The notes under the pieces are model-generated. The model did not search any database. It had not been told where the DNA came from and saw only the letters and a program-made list of their open reading frames with translations. Of a stretch of DNA of 64,000 bases, positions 45,780 to 56,133 are shown one piece after another. The DNA is taken from contig NZ_CP016618.1 in the NCBI RefSeq assembly GCF_002741015.1, positions 248,001-312,000 of the forward strand. The letters are read 5' to 3'. This DNA comes from Microvirga ossetica. GTDB lineage: Bacteria; Pseudomonadota; Alphaproteobacteria; Rhizobiales; Beijerinckiaceae. How positions within the stretch are numbered: position 1 is the stretch's first letter; the number at the start of each line of letters is the position of its first letter. Both the position numbers and the translations under genes were made by a program.

Positions 45780-46070
45780 TCCATACCAAGCCTTCGATTA
45801 CGAGCAATTTTGCGCTCTCCATCTGGGAGACAATCTCCGAGTACACGATGAACGCAAATCGTCCAAAGGCATTGGGGTGGCCTTTGCTAAAGATTTATTA
45901 TTCAGGCTTTTTCGCTGGTCACGCATTGATGCGGGCGGTGGGCCAAGCGATCATTCGTGTTGAGCCTCGCCAAGCAAAACGATTGACCGAAATAGGACAG
46001 CTATTCTGCGGGAATTCCTTCTCCGTCTCGCCAGGAAATTATGAGCTTCGAACAGAGCAAGCCTCTGATC
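45780..46070 (+). pseudogene. Fragment of an unknown protein, frameshifted and cut by IS6
   Basis: From about 45770 one frame reads SLADFLPYQAFDYEQF. At a TTTT run (45808-45811) it shifts by one base into ALSIWETISEYTMNANRPKA, then LGWPLLKIYYSGFFAGHALM and RAVGQAIIRVEPRQAKRLTE, running up to the IS6 tip at 46071. The YYSGFFAGHALMR segment looks like a real helical domain, possibly HEPN-like. The start and C-terminus are not found. I do not recognise the family. Confidence 0.45.
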
Positions 46071-46891
46071 GGTATTGTCAACTTGACGCCCGATCGGCAC
46101 AGCTGCCGCAAGTGCTGCCCTCAAGCCCGTCCAGATCAGCCTACGAGGGCAGCCCCGGTTGCATCGCGCCAAGAAATGAAAGCGCAATCGCGGGCCACGC
46201 GGTACTCACTGGCGGAAAGACGGTGACGGCGGAGTTGGAAGTGGTTGTGGATCGGCGTGTGAGTAGCGAGGAATTGCTGTGCGTGCCGGACGGACTTGAA
46301 CCGCCTCATGTGACGCTCGCGCCTTCGCGTGGGCTGGTGCGAGACCTCACAGCGATTGTTGAGATACCGGCTCTGGCGATGTTCAACGCCCGGCAGGATC
46401 TCGCGTTTGGCGGCGCCATAGGATCCGAGTTTATCGGTCACAATCACCCTGGGCACATAGCACAATTCAGTAGCTTACGGAAGAAGCGCTTGGCGGCCGT
46501 CTTGCTGCGGCGACTCTGGACCAGGATGTCGAGCACGTTGCCATGCTGATCAACGGCTCGCCAGAGATAATGCAGTTTGCCTCGGATGCGAACGAACACC
46601 TCGTCCAGAAACCATTTGTCACCGGGCTGCGGCCGCCTCCGCTTCAGGGTCCTGGCGTAGGTGCGTCCGAAGCGCAGGCTCCGCTCGCGGATCGTCTCGT
46701 AGCTCACCACAGCTCCTCGCGCTGCGAGGATCAGCTCGACTTCGCGCAAGCTCAGGCTGAAGCTGTGATACAACCAGACGGCCTGATTGATGATCTCGGC
46801 CGGATAGCGGAAGCCCCGGTAGGGATTGGACGTTGTGCTCATGCCTAAGACCGTGCCACAGATCGCCGCCTCTCGCCAACGTGACAGTACC
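46071..46891. mobile_element. IS6 family element, copy 3 (defective)
   Basis: About 821 bp. The left tip reads GGTATTGTCAACTTGACG and the right tip, reverse-complemented, GGTACTGTCACGTTGGCG. The 8-bp flanks differ (CTCTGATC and CCGTCGAC). The transposase inside is frameshifted. Confidence 0.8.
46136..46842 (-). pseudogene. IS6 family transposase, frameshifted
   Basis: The first part (46842 to about 46465) runs from MSTTSNPYRGFRYPAEIINQ through WFLDEVFVRI to KRFFRKLLN. A frameshift near 46460 separates it from YVPRVIVTDKLGSYGAAKRE, then LNNRCEVSHQP and ISWRDATGAALVG. All three acidic residues are still encoded but in two frames. There is no slippery run, so this looks like loss of function rather than programmed shifting. 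Confidence 0.85.
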
Positions 46892-47114
46892 CCGTCGACA
46901 CCCTGGTCATGTGACCTCAGGGGGGCAACCTCGCGGTTGGAGCGCCGTGCCGTCTGGTTGCGTCACTGATAGATGGGGGCTGGCGTCCTTGCGCGTCAGG
47001 AAACATTCGGACAAGTTAACCGAGCATTAGTCCTTCGCGTGCCGCAGTGGAGGGCGACACCGCCGATTGCCCGCTTCACTGCCTGTTCAAACGGCATCAT
47101 GGGAGGACTGGACG

Positions 47115-50034
47115 ATGCGGCAAGGTCTGCTCTTCGCTGTTGCCTACGGCATTCTCGGCTTCGCCATGGCAATGGGACAGGAGGCTGTCGCTAAAACGAC
47201 CTGCACGGTACCGCCCAATTCCAATAATGGTGTGGTGCAGAACGGGCCGCCACCTTGCATGGTCGGAGACGTGACGGTCGGGTATGGCACTGCGGTGACG
47301 GCGAGGAGCGGTGCTGATGTGACCGTTAACGGGGCGGTCACCGCTCATGGTTATGGCACCGGTGTCGATGCCAACACGAACTCGCTCGTGATCATCAACA
47401 ACTCGGTCAGGACGACGGTCGTCGGCGTGACCGGGCCGATCACGGCAAGTGGATTAGGACTCAGCGCAAGCTCCTCAGCACGAATCGAGGCCAACGGAAT
47501 CAGACTGAGCAATGACGGTGGCGGAGGAGCGGTGGCACTGAAGGCCGACAACGGCACAATTGTCGCACGCGCGATCACAATCGACTGGCCGAACGGCGGG
47601 GGGCAGAGCCTGATTCAATCGCTGAATGGCGGCCTGATCCAGTTCACACCCGGCTCTTCGATCAGCAACGCGAACGGTGGCGTCCCGTCGGCCCTCCTGG
47701 CCGATGGGATCGGAAGCCGCATTGAGGCGGTTGGACTGATCACGTCGATGGGCAGCGCCGGCGGCATCACCGGCGCGAAGGCGCAAAATGGTGGCAGTAT
47801 TACCTTCTCCAGCGCGAGCTCGATCTCGTTCACAGGTGGCGGCGGCAACACGGGGGTGTCGGTTTCCGGATCGGGAAGCGTCGTTTCCACCGATGGCCTG
47901 GTCATCACGGCGACAAACGGTGGCGGCAATGATGTCGGCGTCAATGCGGATAACGGGGGCCGCGCCGTTCTCACTGGTGGCAGCATTAATATTGCCGGAG
48001 CGGGCGGTGGCGAGCGGGGCCTTCGGGCGACAGGCACAGGCAGTGTCATCGCCGCGACCGGCACGGCGATCACTGTCACGGGGCGAAGCGGCAACGCCGG
48101 CGTGAACGCGCTCAATGGCGGGCGGATCGAGACATCCGGTGGGTCGGTGTCCGTAACGAACGGCGCAGGCGGCCTGTTGCAGAGTGGCAGCACCACCATC
48201 ATGACTGGCACGAACGTGACCGCCTCCGGCACGGATGGCATTGGCTTCCAGTTCAATAACGGCGGCAGCAACACGCTCGACTACCAAGGCGCGACGATCG
48301 AGGCCAACGCCGCCTCGTTCTCCGTCCAGGGCGCGATCGCGAATATCGATTTGACCGACACGACAGCCGTCGCCAACAACAATACGTTGCTGGAAACCCG
48401 CAATGGCGGAAACACAACGTACAACGCCCGTAACTCGAACCTACAAGGCGTCGTCACCACCCCTGCCGGCAGCACCAGCGCGTTGTCGCTCACGCAGGGT
48501 ACCGTCTGGACGATGACCGGCAATTCGAAGGCGACATCGGTCGCAAACGACGCCAGCCAGATCATCTACACCGCACCACTTGCGGACCCATCGCAGCTCG
48601 CGAGTTACAAGACCTTGACGGTCACAAATTATGTCGGCCGCGGCGGCTCCGTTGCGCTCAACACCTATCTCGGAGCGGATGGCTCGCCCTCGGACCGCCT
48701 TGTGATCGACGGCGGCAGCGCCAGCGGCCGTTCGGGTCTGCGCATCACCAACACCACCGGACCGGGCGACTTGACGCTCGGCGACGGCATTCTCGTCGTT
48801 GAGGCGATGAATTGAGGCACAACGCAAAACGGCGCCTTCGGCCTGAGCGGGATCGTGGCGGCGGGTCCTTACGAATACCTGCTCTATCGCGGCGGCTACT
48901 CGGCCGGCACGCAGAACAATTTCTATCTACGCAACGCCCTCGGCCCCGATCCAGATCCCGACCCGGATCCGGGTCCCGAGCCCCCAGCCGCCGATCCCCG
49001 ATCCGCAGCCACCGGTGCCGGGACCCGTCCCGCCGGCGCCCGTTCCTCCCGCTCCGGTCCCGCCCGGCCCTGCGCCGATCCCGTTCTACCGGCCGGAGGC
49101 GGTGGTCTATGCCGGGCTGTCGGGGCTCGCCCGCTTCATCGGCCTGGAGATCCTCGGCACCTTCCACGAGCGCCAGGGCGAGCAGAGCCTGCTGACCAAG
49201 AACGGTGGCTTTCCCATCGCCTGGGGCCGGGCCTTCGGCTCGAAGACCGAGTTCCGCCGCGGCGGGCCGCTGGCGCCGGAATTCGACGGCCATCTCTTCG
49301 GCTTCCAGGCCGGCATGGATCTCGGCGCGGCCGAAACCTGGCAGGGCCACCGCGACCATTTCGGTCTCTTCGTCGGCCATGCCGAGGCGGACGGCGACGT
49401 GCGCGGCTTCGCCATCGGCCAGCGCCGGGCGGCGAGCGGCTCGGTGCCGATGGACGCCACCAGCCTCGGCCTCTACTGGACCCATGTCGGGCCACAGGGC
49501 TGGTACCTCGACGGCGTGCTGATGCATTCGTGGCTCGACGGCGAACCGCGCTCGAACCGTGGCGTCGGGCTCGATCTGGAGGGCCATGCCGCCACCGCTT
49601 CGCTGGAGGGCGGCTATCTGTTCTGGCTCACGGAGAAGATCTCGCTCGAGCCGCAGGCGCAGATCATCTGGCAGCATGTGGCGTTCGATCCGACGCAGGA
49701 CCGCTTCTCCTCGGTCTCATTCGACGCCGACGATGCCTGGACCGGTCGCCTCGGGGCTCGCTTGCAAGGTACCTTCCAGGATGATTCAACGACATGGCGC
49801 CCGTATCTCAAGGTCAACCTCTGGCACGGCTTCGATGCCACCGACTGGACGCGGTTAGCCACGGTGGCGCTGCCGGCCTCGTTCGGGGCGACCTCGCTCG
49901 AGGTCGGAGCCGGCGTGGTGGCGACCCTGTCGGAGAATGTGAGCCTGTTCGCCGTCGCCGATTACACGACCAGCCTCAATGGGCCGCACCGCGAGACGAT
50001 CGAAGGCAATCTAGGCATGCGGATCACATGGTGA
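47115..50034 (+). pseudogene. Autotransporter (type V secretion) with nonsense codon and frameshift
   Basis: The ATG at 47115 starts a signal peptide (MRQGLLFAVAYGILGFAMAM). It is followed by a passenger of about 540 residues made of Gly/Asn/Thr/Ser-rich beta-helix-like repeats (ADNGGRAVLTGGSINI-type). An in-frame TGA at 48813-48815 interrupts VVEAMN-GTTQNGAFGLSG, after which the same frame continues to a Pro/Asp linker (PDPDPDPDPGPEP). One extra base in the C5 run at 48981-48985 then shifts the frame into PQPPIPDPQPPVPGPVPPAP and the autotransporter beta-barrel (PEAVVYAGLSGLARFIGLEI to the C-terminal Trp, GNLGMRITW). The original would be about 970 residues, exposing its passenger on the cell surface. 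The barrel frame is still open and has codon use like its neighbours, so decay is recent. Confidence 0.85.
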
Positions 50035-50261
50035 GTGGTCCCATCCGCGAGGATCCCGACCGCTTCCGACGGGTTGCCGAACGGGCACGGATGACAGACA
50101 TCGAGATGTAGAAGCATTTGGTAAGCGGGGCAGATTGGGAGCGAGGATCAAGTGTATCAAACGATCCCGGGATAATTAACGAATCCTTTGAAAATGCCGT
50201 CGAACCGGACCTCGCGCCGACCGTTTCCCCCTAGCGCTCGTGTCCTCACGGATGAAGGCCG

Positions 50262-52217
50262 ATGAACTGGACGTCGAAGCAGAACGGGATCGTCCCGGTT
50301 CCCCCTGCGCAGCACATCCTGGACGCCCTCACGGGCCCGGTAGCGGTCCTCGACCAAACCGGCGCCATCATCGCTGTCAACGAGGCCTGGCGCACCTTCG
50401 GCGAGGCCAACCAGGCCAAGGAGGTATCGTCCGTTGGGGTCAATTACCTCGACGTCTGCGACCGCGCCACCGGAGGGGACGCCGCCTGCGCGCGCGCGGC
50501 GGCTGCGGGAATCCGCTCGGTGCTCGCGGGCACGGGCAGCTTCTCGCTCGAATATCCCTGCCATTCGCCTTCCGAGAAGCGCTGGTTCCAGCTGCGCGCC
50601 TCCCGTCTCGACCATGAGGGCGCGATCTATGCGGTCGTGGCCCATCACGACATCACGGACCGCATCCTGGTCGAACAGGAGCGGCAGGGGCGGCTGGCGC
50701 GGGCGCACCGGCACCAGGAACAGCTGAAGGCGCTTGCTGCCACCTGCACGCGCATCGCCGCGGTGGGTCTGCCCGAGATCATCTTTCGCGAAATCACCGA
50801 GCAGGCCCGCCTGATCATCGGCGCCCATTGGGCCTTGACCCACACGATTCCCTACGTCCTGTGGCCAGAGAACCCCGTCATCGTGTCGGTGTCGGATAAG
50901 TATCGCGAGTTCCCCACATCGGCGATTGCGCAGAGCGGCACCGGCGTCTACACGCACGTGGTTCAGACCGGCCAACCCGTGCGGCTGACGGCGGCGGAGC
51001 TGAGCCGGCTTCCGGACCTCCAGGGCGTGCGCAATGCAGCGTCCGACCTTCTCGTGATCGAGGGGCTGCTCGCGGTGCCGATCACCGGCGTGCAGGGCGG
51101 CCTGCTCGGCGTGCTCATGCTGTCGGACAAGGATCACGGCGCGTTCACGCCCGACGATGAGGCCATCCTCGCCCAACTCGCCCAGATTGCCGCCGTCGCG
51201 GCGGAGAATGCCGTCCAGACCCGGGCCGAGCGGGAAAGCCGAGAGCGCCTGTGGACCACCCACGAGCACGCCAGCGTTGGCATCGGCGAGACCAACGAGC
51301 ATGGGAAGTTCGTGACGGTGAACAAGGGCCTGTCATCGATCACCGGCTATTCGCGCCACGAATTGCTGGGCCTGAGCCTGTTCGATCTCATTCCGCCGGA
51401 CGACCTCGAGACCGAGAAGGCCCTGTACGAGCGGCAGATCGCCGGCGCGTTGAAGACCTATTCGCTGGAGCGGCGCTCCATCCGCAAGGACGGAGCGAGC
51501 GCTTGGCTGCAGATGTCATCAACAGCGGTGTTCAACAGCGAGGGCCGGTTCCAGTACAGCGTGCGGGTCATCCAAAACATCGACCAGCGCAAGCGGTTCG
51601 AGCAGCGGCAGGCGCTGCTCGTGCGGGAACTGCACCACCGGGTGCGCAACACGCTCGCGGTCGTCGAGGCCCTGGCCGGCGCCACGGCCCGGGCGACGGC
51701 CAGCGTTCGGGACTTCAAGCGCACCTTCTCGTCGCGCATTGCGACGCTCGCCAAAACGCAGACGCTGCTGACGGAGGATTACTGGCAGACCGCACTCCTG
51801 CGCGAGATGCTGCTGTGCGAGCTCCAGCCGTTCCACAACAAGCGGCATCAGCGCTTCACTCTGGAGGGGCCGGAGGTGAACCTGACGGCCGATCTCGCGA
51901 TTCCGCTCAGCATGGCGCTTCACGAACTGACCGCCAATGCGGCGCGGTATGGCGCGCTCTCCGTCCGTAAGGGTTGCGTCGCCGCGACGTGGGATGTGGT
52001 GACGACCGACGGCAAGCGCGCGCTTCACCTGCAATGGCGTGAACGCAACGGACCGCCTGTCGACACACCGACGCACCACGGCTTCGGCGTCACCCTGCTT
52101 GAGCGGGTTCTTCAGACCCAGTGCCAGGCGCAGGTGCGCCTCGCCTTCGATCCGGCAGGGCTGCAGGTCGAGATCGAACTCCCTCTGATGACACACCGCC
52201 TCTTGCCCGATTATTGA
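50262..52217 (+). CDS. HWE family sensor histidine kinase (PAS-GAF-PAS)
   Basis: 651 residues without transmembrane segments, so a soluble sensor. A PAS domain (about 16-135, ILDALTGPVAVLDQTGAIIA) is followed by a GAF domain (about 165-325) and a second PAS (about 335-445, HASVGIGETNEHGKFVTVNK, with PAC segment). The HWE kinase core has the phosphoacceptor H458 in VRELHHRVRNTL, the N-box HELTANAARYGALS near 553-566, and the diagnostic WRERNGPPV near 592. HWE kinases are typical of Rhizobiales and often act in light or general-stress signalling. No response regulator is adjacent, so it is an orphan kinase. Confidence 0.92.
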   Translation: MNWTSKQNGIVPVPPAQHILDALTGPVAVLDQTGAIIAVNEAWRTFGEANQAKEVSSVGVNYLDVCDRATGGDAACARAAAAGIRSVLAGTGSFSLEYPCHSPSEKRWFQLRASRLDHEGAIYAVVAHHDITDRILVEQERQGRLARAHRHQEQLKALAATCTRIAAVGLPEIIFREITEQARLIIGAHWALTHTIPYVLWPENPVIVSVSDKYREFPTSAIAQSGTGVYTHVVQTGQPVRLTAAELSRLPDLQGVRNAASDLLVIEGLLAVPITGVQGGLLGVLMLSDKDHGAFTPDDEAILAQLAQIAAVAAENAVQTRAERESRERLWTTHEHASVGIGETNEHGKFVTVNKGLSSITGYSRHELLGLSLFDLIPPDDLETEKALYERQIAGALKTYSLERRSIRKDGASAWLQMSSTAVFNSEGRFQYSVRVIQNIDQRKRFEQRQALLVRELHHRVRNTLAVVEALAGATARATASVRDFKRTFSSRIATLAKTQTLLTEDYWQTALLREMLLCELQPFHNKRHQRFTLEGPEVNLTADLAIPLSMALHELTANAARYGALSVRKGCVAATWDVVTTDGKRALHLQWRERNGPPVDTPTHHGFGVTLLERVLQTQCQAQVRLAFDPAGLQVEIELPLMTHRLLPDY

Positions 52218-52231
52218 GACGCTTTCCGGAG

Positions 52232-52531
52232 GGCATCGTCAACTTAACGGCTTGAGACAAGCTGACCTTCCCTGAACCGTCAAATCAGAAATCCGCAGCG
52301 ACGCCAGTCACCTCAGCCCAGGCCACAAAGGCCGACGCTCGGGTCTCTCTATGCTCAGCGGCGTTGGTGTTGGCGGGACGGCGGAAGAGATCTGCAACCT
52401 GGCCGTGAACTGAAAGAAAACGTTGCGCCTGCCCGGCTGATTTGAAGCGCTTCATGATGCGCTCCCTTCGTCGGGTCGGCTGATGAGAGTTTTCCGCGCG
52501 ATTGTTTAAGCCCGGATGTTGGCGATGCTCC
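52232..52531. mobile_element. IS6 relic, truncated
   Basis: One terminal repeat (GGCATCGTCAACTTAACGGC from 52232) and, on the minus strand, the last 80 or so codons of an IS6 transposase (52285 to about 52531: GLNNRAENSHQPTRRRERIM and QRFLSVHGQVADLF to AWAEVTGVAADF). The rest is missing; the break lies about 20 bp from the end of the YhaN-like gene. Confidence 0.85.
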
Positions 52532-52551
52532 GCCCTCTGCCGGACAGCTCT

Positions 52552-55500
52552 CTAGCTCGCTACCGCCCGCAGCTCGACTGGCCTGCCATGCGACTGCAGC
52601 CGATGCACCATCACGCTCCCAGACGGAAGGGTACTGAACGCCGCATCCAACACGTGGCGGTGATGGGTGAAGAGGATGACCTGTGTTGACCGCCCGAGCT
52701 CCGCCAGGGCGGCAAGTCCTGGCACAACGCGCTCGTCATCGCTGGTGATGAAAAGATCGTCGGCAAGGAAGGGGAGTGCCTCGTTCTCAGCCACGTGCCG
52801 CTCAATGGTTGCAATGCGCAGGGCCAGGTAAAGCTGATCACGGGTGCCCTCGCTCATTCCTTCGATGTCGCATTCGGATCCGTCGGCCCGGAGGCCGATC
52901 AGCGCCGGCGCATCACCATCCCGGTAGCGGACGGCCAGCCGCGCGAACGGATTGGCACCGGTCCCGGCCACCAGACCGAAGATCTCGCTCGCCCGGCGGA
53001 CCAGCGGGTGCTCGTTGGCGGCGCGGTAGCGCTCCATCGCCCGCTCCAGAATGCGCCGGGCTGCCTCCAGGCGCATCCAGCGCTCGGCGCAGACGCCGAT
53101 GCCGAGGGCGGCGTTCTGGGCCTCCTGGGCTGCTTCCGCAGCGCCTTTCCGCCCGGCAAGATCGCGAAGCAGCCGGTCGGCCTCGGTTTCGGCCTGGGCG
53201 GCAGCCTGGCTGTCGCCGACGAGGCGCTCCTCGTCCTGCTCCAGCGCCAAGAGTTCGGCAGCGTTCTCATCGGGGGAGATGGAATCCGCCTCCTGACGCA
53301 GCGCCTCTTCACCAAGTCCGTCACCGGCCCGGGCGAGTTCGTTCCGCTTCTCGGCCAACTCGCCAACGATCATGCGACGGTCCCGCGCCTCCGCAGCGGC
53401 GGCAAGCGGATCGGCAGCCGCATCCAACCCGTACTGCCGCAACAGATGCTCCATCCGCTCATTCGCGACACGAGTGGTCTCAACCGCGTCGGTGTGGGAA
53501 TGGCGCGCATTCTCGACGCGGCGGGCAAGCTCCGCGAGCTTTTCGGTCTGGAGCATGTCATCCCGGAGCCGCTCGTACAGCATCCGAACTGCCTTCTCCG
53601 GGTCGGCCGTTTCAAGGTCAGCCGCTATCACGCCGAGCGAGGCGTGCAGAGAGTGCAATCCATCGCGGAACTGCTGCAGATCCTTCCGCAGCCCGTCGAG
53701 CCGGCGCATCGTTTGGGACCGGTTTGTCGAACGGTCCCGGATCGAATCCCAGATCGACAAGGCGGCTTCCGCCTCCGCGGGCGAAGCGTCGGCAGGGAGC
53801 TGCAGGCGGGTGACGGCCTCCCCCCATTGCTCAAGCCAGCCTGCGCGCTCGGCAGCGGCGCGGACCACATCTTTCTCCAGACGGGCAACGCGGTGCTGCA
53901 TGTCCTGCAGGGACGTGACGAGGGCTTGGCGCTCCGTCCATGTCTTCAGGGCTGACGCGTGAGCCTGTCGTACTCTGCGGAGAAGTGCGGAGAAGGCCTC
54001 ATCATCGCTGACGGATACGCCGAGCAATCCTGCCGCCTCGGTCACATGACAGTGCGCAGTTGTGGAGATGGCGCGCGCCTGGTCCAGAGCCTGTTCGCTC
54101 TTTCGCGAGGCCGTCAGCAAGCGGATAACATCATCCCGCTGCCTGAGCCAGATCAGCATTTCAGTCGGCGTGCCTGGATCGGTGTCGCAGTCGGCCCAGA
54201 GCGCGGTCCATCGGTCCTTGAGCGAGCATAGTTCCGCCTGTGCACGCTCCTCGTCTATCCGCAAGGCATCCAACGCGACGGTAAGCCTCTCCTTCTGTGC
54301 GGAAAGGTCGGCGAGGCGCACCACACGGTGCCCCTCGTGTTCACGCCGGTCGACGAGTTCATCCGCGTGGCGCAGCGCAGTCTCAAAGGAGCCAGCAAGA
54401 TCGCCACTCGGGGCAAAGGCGGTCAGATCATCAATGACCGAATCACGCCCGTCAACAAGGCGCGTACGAACCAGCCGCCAACCGATGTCACGATGGTCGC
54501 GGGCGGCTTTGACGGCAGCCGGGGAGGGCACTTCGCCGGTGGCCGCCAGTCCGATGATCTCGGCCTTGACCTGCTGCAGCTCGTTGTCGGTCTCAGCCAG
54601 CTCGCGCTCTGCAGACCTATGGTCGTCGACGGCCTTGCGCCAGGCCTGCTCATACTGCGAAACGAGTTCGATCGCCGGAACGGGCCGTGCTGCCAGATCG
54701 TCGGCCGTCCCGGTCCAGCGGGGAACCCGGCTCAGGGCCTCAGTGAGATCCCGTTTGGCGTTCGCATTGGCTGCTTCCGCCTGGCTAAGCAAGCTCGAGA
54801 CATCTCCTTGCTGGAGGACCTCGTTCAAGATCTCAGTCGCCTCAGCAGGATCGACCGTCGAACCGGAGAGGGTCTGGAGCTTTTGTTGCGCGGCCTCGCA
54901 GGCTTCCCGGGCCTCCTTGAGATCGACTTCCAGCCCCTCCAGTCTGCTCAGGACGGCTTGCCCGCCACGAGCCAATTCGCGCAGCCTGGCGATGAGCGGA
55001 ACTGAGGGCATCTGTGTCTCAACAGCGGCAGGATCTAGGGCCAGCCCGAGCTGTTGCAGATGCCCGGCGATTTGGCTGTCGTCATTGGTCTTATCGCGTA
55101 TGAGCTTTGGCTCATCCGCGACCTTCTTGCGGTAATCTCCCAATGCCTCGTTGAGGGCGGTTATCTCGTCGGCGTGTGCCAGAAGACCCCTGGGCTTCGG
55201 CTCCGCAGCGATCTCCGTTTCAAGCTGCCGAAGGAGATCCTCTGCCCGCTTTGCTCCGGCGGCGGCCTCGCGCACGGCACTGTCAAGACTGCGCCACTCC
55301 CGTTCGAAGCTCTCAGGCAGCATCGCCGCTGTCGGACTGAACGTCGTCAGCCGATCTTCCCGCTGCTGCATGGCCGCCAGGATCGGACTGATGCGACGAA
55401 TGCGCTCCAGCTGCGATCTTTTCCGCCGCAACTGGGTCATGGCCTCGTCGAGACTGTCTCGCCTCTCACGGGCGGCCGCCAGGGCAGCCTCGGCCTGCCG

Positions 55501-56133
55501 CCACTCTTCGGTCCTAAGGGCGTCGGATCGCACGGCCTGCTGCGCCTTCGTGAAACGGTCGATCTGCTGCCAGATCGGCTTGCCCGCCGACTTGCGCTGA
55601 TCGAGAGCTCCGAGTTTGCCGATCTCCTCTTCGATCCGCCGGAGGGCATCGCCGACCCGTGTGAGGCCGCTGCCGGCCTCGAACAGGCTGGTCGTCAGAT
55701 CGCCGCCGTTCTCCAGCATCTTCTTGCCGCCTGCACGCAGCCGCTGGTGGTCAAGACCGAACATCCGCTCGAACAGCTCCCGGTCGGCCGCTCCGAGAAA
55801 GCGGGTGAGAGCATGATCGGGGAGCGTTGCCTCTTGTTCCGACAGGAGCGTCCCGGAGGTGCCTCTGCCTTTTCGGCGTTTGAACGAGAGACGGTCGCCG
55901 GCAGCGTTGGCGATGGTCGCTCCGACGCGCATCTGGCTGTAATCGAACCGAAACCCGTAAGGGGATCGCAGCGGGATGCCGAACAGCAGGTCGGCAACCG
56001 AGGACAGCAAGGTCGACTTGCCGGCCTCGTTCGGGCCGAACACGATGTGCAGTCGAACATCGTTTCCGGTCAGATCAAGGGTCAGGTCTTCGAAGCGCCC
56101 ATATCGCTCCAGGGTGAGCGTCTCAAGTTTCAT
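52552..56133 (-). CDS. YhaN-like (SbcC/Rad50-type) AAA ATPase
   Basis: 1193 residues. The N-terminal half-ATPase starts MKLETLTLERYGRFEDLTLD and has Walker A GPNEAGKST at 33-41. Long coiled-coil arms follow (about 165-1000, rich in Glu, Arg, Leu and Ala). The C-terminal lobe has the signature-like SEGTRDQLYLALR, Walker B ALPFLADDLFI and a switch His in ILFTHHRHVLD. This is the AAA_27/YhaN plan: an SMC-like ATPase that pairs with a metallophosphoesterase for DNA end processing. Its ATG overlaps the stop of the phosphoesterase gene by four bases, so the two are translationally coupled. There is no zinc-hook CxxC that I can see. Confidence 0.9.
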   Translation of the reverse strand: MKLETLTLERYGRFEDLTLDLTGNDVRLHIVFGPNEAGKSTLLSSVADLLFGIPLRSPYGFRFDYSQMRVGATIANAAGDRLSFKRRKGRGTSGTLLSEQEATLPDHALTRFLGAADRELFERMFGLDHQRLRAGGKKMLENGGDLTTSLFEAGSGLTRVGDALRRIEEEIGKLGALDQRKSAGKPIWQQIDRFTKAQQAVRSDALRTEEWRQAEAALAAARERRDSLDEAMTQLRRKRSQLERIRRISPILAAMQQREDRLTTFSPTAAMLPESFEREWRSLDSAVREAAAGAKRAEDLLRQLETEIAAEPKPRGLLAHADEITALNEALGDYRKKVADEPKLIRDKTNDDSQIAGHLQQLGLALDPAAVETQMPSVPLIARLRELARGGQAVLSRLEGLEVDLKEAREACEAAQQKLQTLSGSTVDPAEATEILNEVLQQGDVSSLLSQAEAANANAKRDLTEALSRVPRWTGTADDLAARPVPAIELVSQYEQAWRKAVDDHRSAERELAETDNELQQVKAEIIGLAATGEVPSPAAVKAARDHRDIGWRLVRTRLVDGRDSVIDDLTAFAPSGDLAGSFETALRHADELVDRREHEGHRVVRLADLSAQKERLTVALDALRIDEERAQAELCSLKDRWTALWADCDTDPGTPTEMLIWLRQRDDVIRLLTASRKSEQALDQARAISTTAHCHVTEAAGLLGVSVSDDEAFSALLRRVRQAHASALKTWTERQALVTSLQDMQHRVARLEKDVVRAAAERAGWLEQWGEAVTRLQLPADASPAEAEAALSIWDSIRDRSTNRSQTMRRLDGLRKDLQQFRDGLHSLHASLGVIAADLETADPEKAVRMLYERLRDDMLQTEKLAELARRVENARHSHTDAVETTRVANERMEHLLRQYGLDAAADPLAAAAEARDRRMIVGELAEKRNELARAGDGLGEEALRQEADSISPDENAAELLALEQDEERLVGDSQAAAQAETEADRLLRDLAGRKGAAEAAQEAQNAALGIGVCAERWMRLEAARRILERAMERYRAANEHPLVRRASEIFGLVAGTGANPFARLAVRYRDGDAPALIGLRADGSECDIEGMSEGTRDQLYLALRIATIERHVAENEALPFLADDLFITSDDERVVPGLAALAELGRSTQVILFTHHRHVLDAAFSTLPSGSVMVHRLQSHGRPVELRAVAS

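Noticed and set aside
48981..48985. C5 run in the autotransporter as a phase-variation switch
   Set aside because: Five C is short for slipped-strand switching, and a separate in-frame TGA upstream means that switching alone could not restore the protein.
52795..53955. Plus-strand frames of over 340 codons
   Set aside because: Antisense to the YhaN-like ATPase coiled coil; the ATPase frame carries Walker motifs and these do not.
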